Assembly: GCA_018061385.1 (NCBI GenBank)
Contig: JAGOUF010000136.1
Location: forward strand, 1 to 6,638
From: Chitinophagaceae bacterium
GTDB taxonomy: Bacteria > Bacteroidota > Bacteroidia > Chitinophagales > Chitinophagaceae
DNA length: 6,638 bases
Reading direction: 5' to 3'
Shown piece after piece: positions 6,266-6,638 of the stretch. Position 1 is the stretch's first letter. Each line of letters begins with the position of its first letter. The notes beneath the pieces are model-generated. The model had not been told where the DNA came from. It was given only the letters and a program-made list of their open reading frames with translations, and made no database searches. The translations under genes were made by a program, and so were the position numbers.

Positions 6266-6273
6266 TAAGTTTG
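6266..6273 (+). promoter_or_regulatory. Possible -7 element (TAAGTTTG) directly before the YkgJ gene
   Basis: TAAGTTTG fits the Bacteroidota -7 consensus TAnnTTTG and ends five bases before the YkgJ ATG. No TTG or TTTG sits at a suitable distance upstream, so the match is only half a promoter. If it is used, transcription would begin at or beside the start codon and the mRNA would be leaderless or nearly so. In AT-rich DNA a chance match is plausible. Confidence 0.3.
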
Positions 6274-6278
6274 TAAAT

Positions 6279-6638
6279 ATGGCTACAGCATTAGAAACGA
6301 ACTTAACCAACATTGCTCAATTGGCTATTGACAAAACTGCTGAAAATGATGATTTTATGGCGTTTATTAAGCGTTTAAATTCAGATGAAGTTGATGCAAG
6401 CGTACATGCCATTAACCTGCAAGTTAGCCCACAAATAGATTGTACAGCTTGTGGCAACTGCTGCAACAATTTACTCATTAATATAAATGATGACGAAGCC
6501 AATGCATTGAGCCAACATTTGGAACAAAGCCGTGAAAGTTTTGATGAAAAATATGTTGAAAAAGGAAGCAATGGAATGATGTTGATGAACACAATTCCTT
6601 GTCATTTTTTAACCAACAATAAATGTACGGTTTACGAA
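6279..6638 (+). CDS. YkgJ-family cysteine-cluster protein, N-terminal part (3' end outside window)
   Basis: The plus-strand frame opens with ATG at 6279 (MATALETNLTN) and stays open for 120 codons to the right edge. Residues 55-62 read CTACGNCC, the CxxCGxCC signature of the YkgJ/UPF0153 family. They are followed by PCHFLTNNKCTVYE (107-120), which supplies two more cysteines, C108 and C116. The usual continuation of this motif, an Arg-Pro stretch with a further cysteine, lies beyond the window. The cysteines are thought to bind zinc or an iron-sulfur cluster. Members are often annotated as putative Fe-S or zinc-binding proteins, and the biochemical role is not established. Residues 1-50 are a helical, charged lead-in with no signal peptide, so the protein is likely cytoplasmic. 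The gene is divergent from parE and shares its upstream region. No Shine-Dalgarno is present, and the start is the first ATG consistent with the family. Confidence 0.88.
   Translation, partial: MATALETNLTNIAQLAIDKTAENDDFMAFIKRLNSDEVDASVHAINLQVSPQIDCTACGNCCNNLLININDDEANALSQHLEQSRESFDEKYVEKGSNGMMLMNTIPCHFLTNNKCTVYE

Noticed and set aside
6317..6592. Minus-strand 91-codon frame antisense to the YkgJ gene
   Set aside because: The plus strand carries the CxxCGxCC cysteine cluster in an uninterrupted frame, so the minus frame is its shadow.

Overview
The window reads as AT-rich chromosomal DNA from a member of the Bacteroidota, probably of the Chitinophagaceae type. The evidence is the ParE and ParC signatures typical of Bacteroidota topoisomerase IV (GLNGVGTK and DGMHIR in ParE, HPHGDASIGDAL in ParC), a promoter with the Bacteroidota form TTTG-N18-TAnnTTTG, the lack of good Shine-Dalgarno sites, and the style of the intergenic repeats. 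The genus is an inference.

Most of the window is one minus-strand block, read from right to left: promoter (6193-6164), parE (topoisomerase IV ATPase/TOPRIM subunit, 6034-4142), a DUF1835/DUF3658-type protein of unknown function (4090-3257), a repeat-filled gap, parC (DNA-cleaving and DNA-wrapping subunit, 2918-396), and after 44 bp the first 117 codons of an FkbM-type methyltransferase that runs off the left edge. ParE and ParC form the heterotetramer that decatenates sister chromosomes and relaxes supercoils. The DUF1835 protein sits between the two subunits, but nothing in its sequence shows what it does there.

The gaps hold most of the unusual structure. Between parE and the DUF1835 gene, a seven-base tandem array of AARAATT type fills nearly the whole 51 bp gap. 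Between the DUF1835 gene and parC lie two near-perfect 90-bp tandem copies (3011-3190), flanked by a degenerate copy on each side. Each copy has inverted ends able to form a hairpin.

Right of parE is a 244-bp divergent intergenic region, followed by the start of a plus-strand YkgJ-type cysteine-cluster protein cut by the right edge. This region holds the likely parE promoter, a small hairpin in the parE leader, and a convergent pair of DnaA-box-like nonamers (TGTGGATAA / TTATGCACA) four bases apart. I see no tRNA, rRNA, CRISPR array, transposase or phage gene, and no clearly new multi-gene system. The best leads are the DnaA-box pair, the 90-bp repeats and the DUF1835 gene inside the topoisomerase IV locus.
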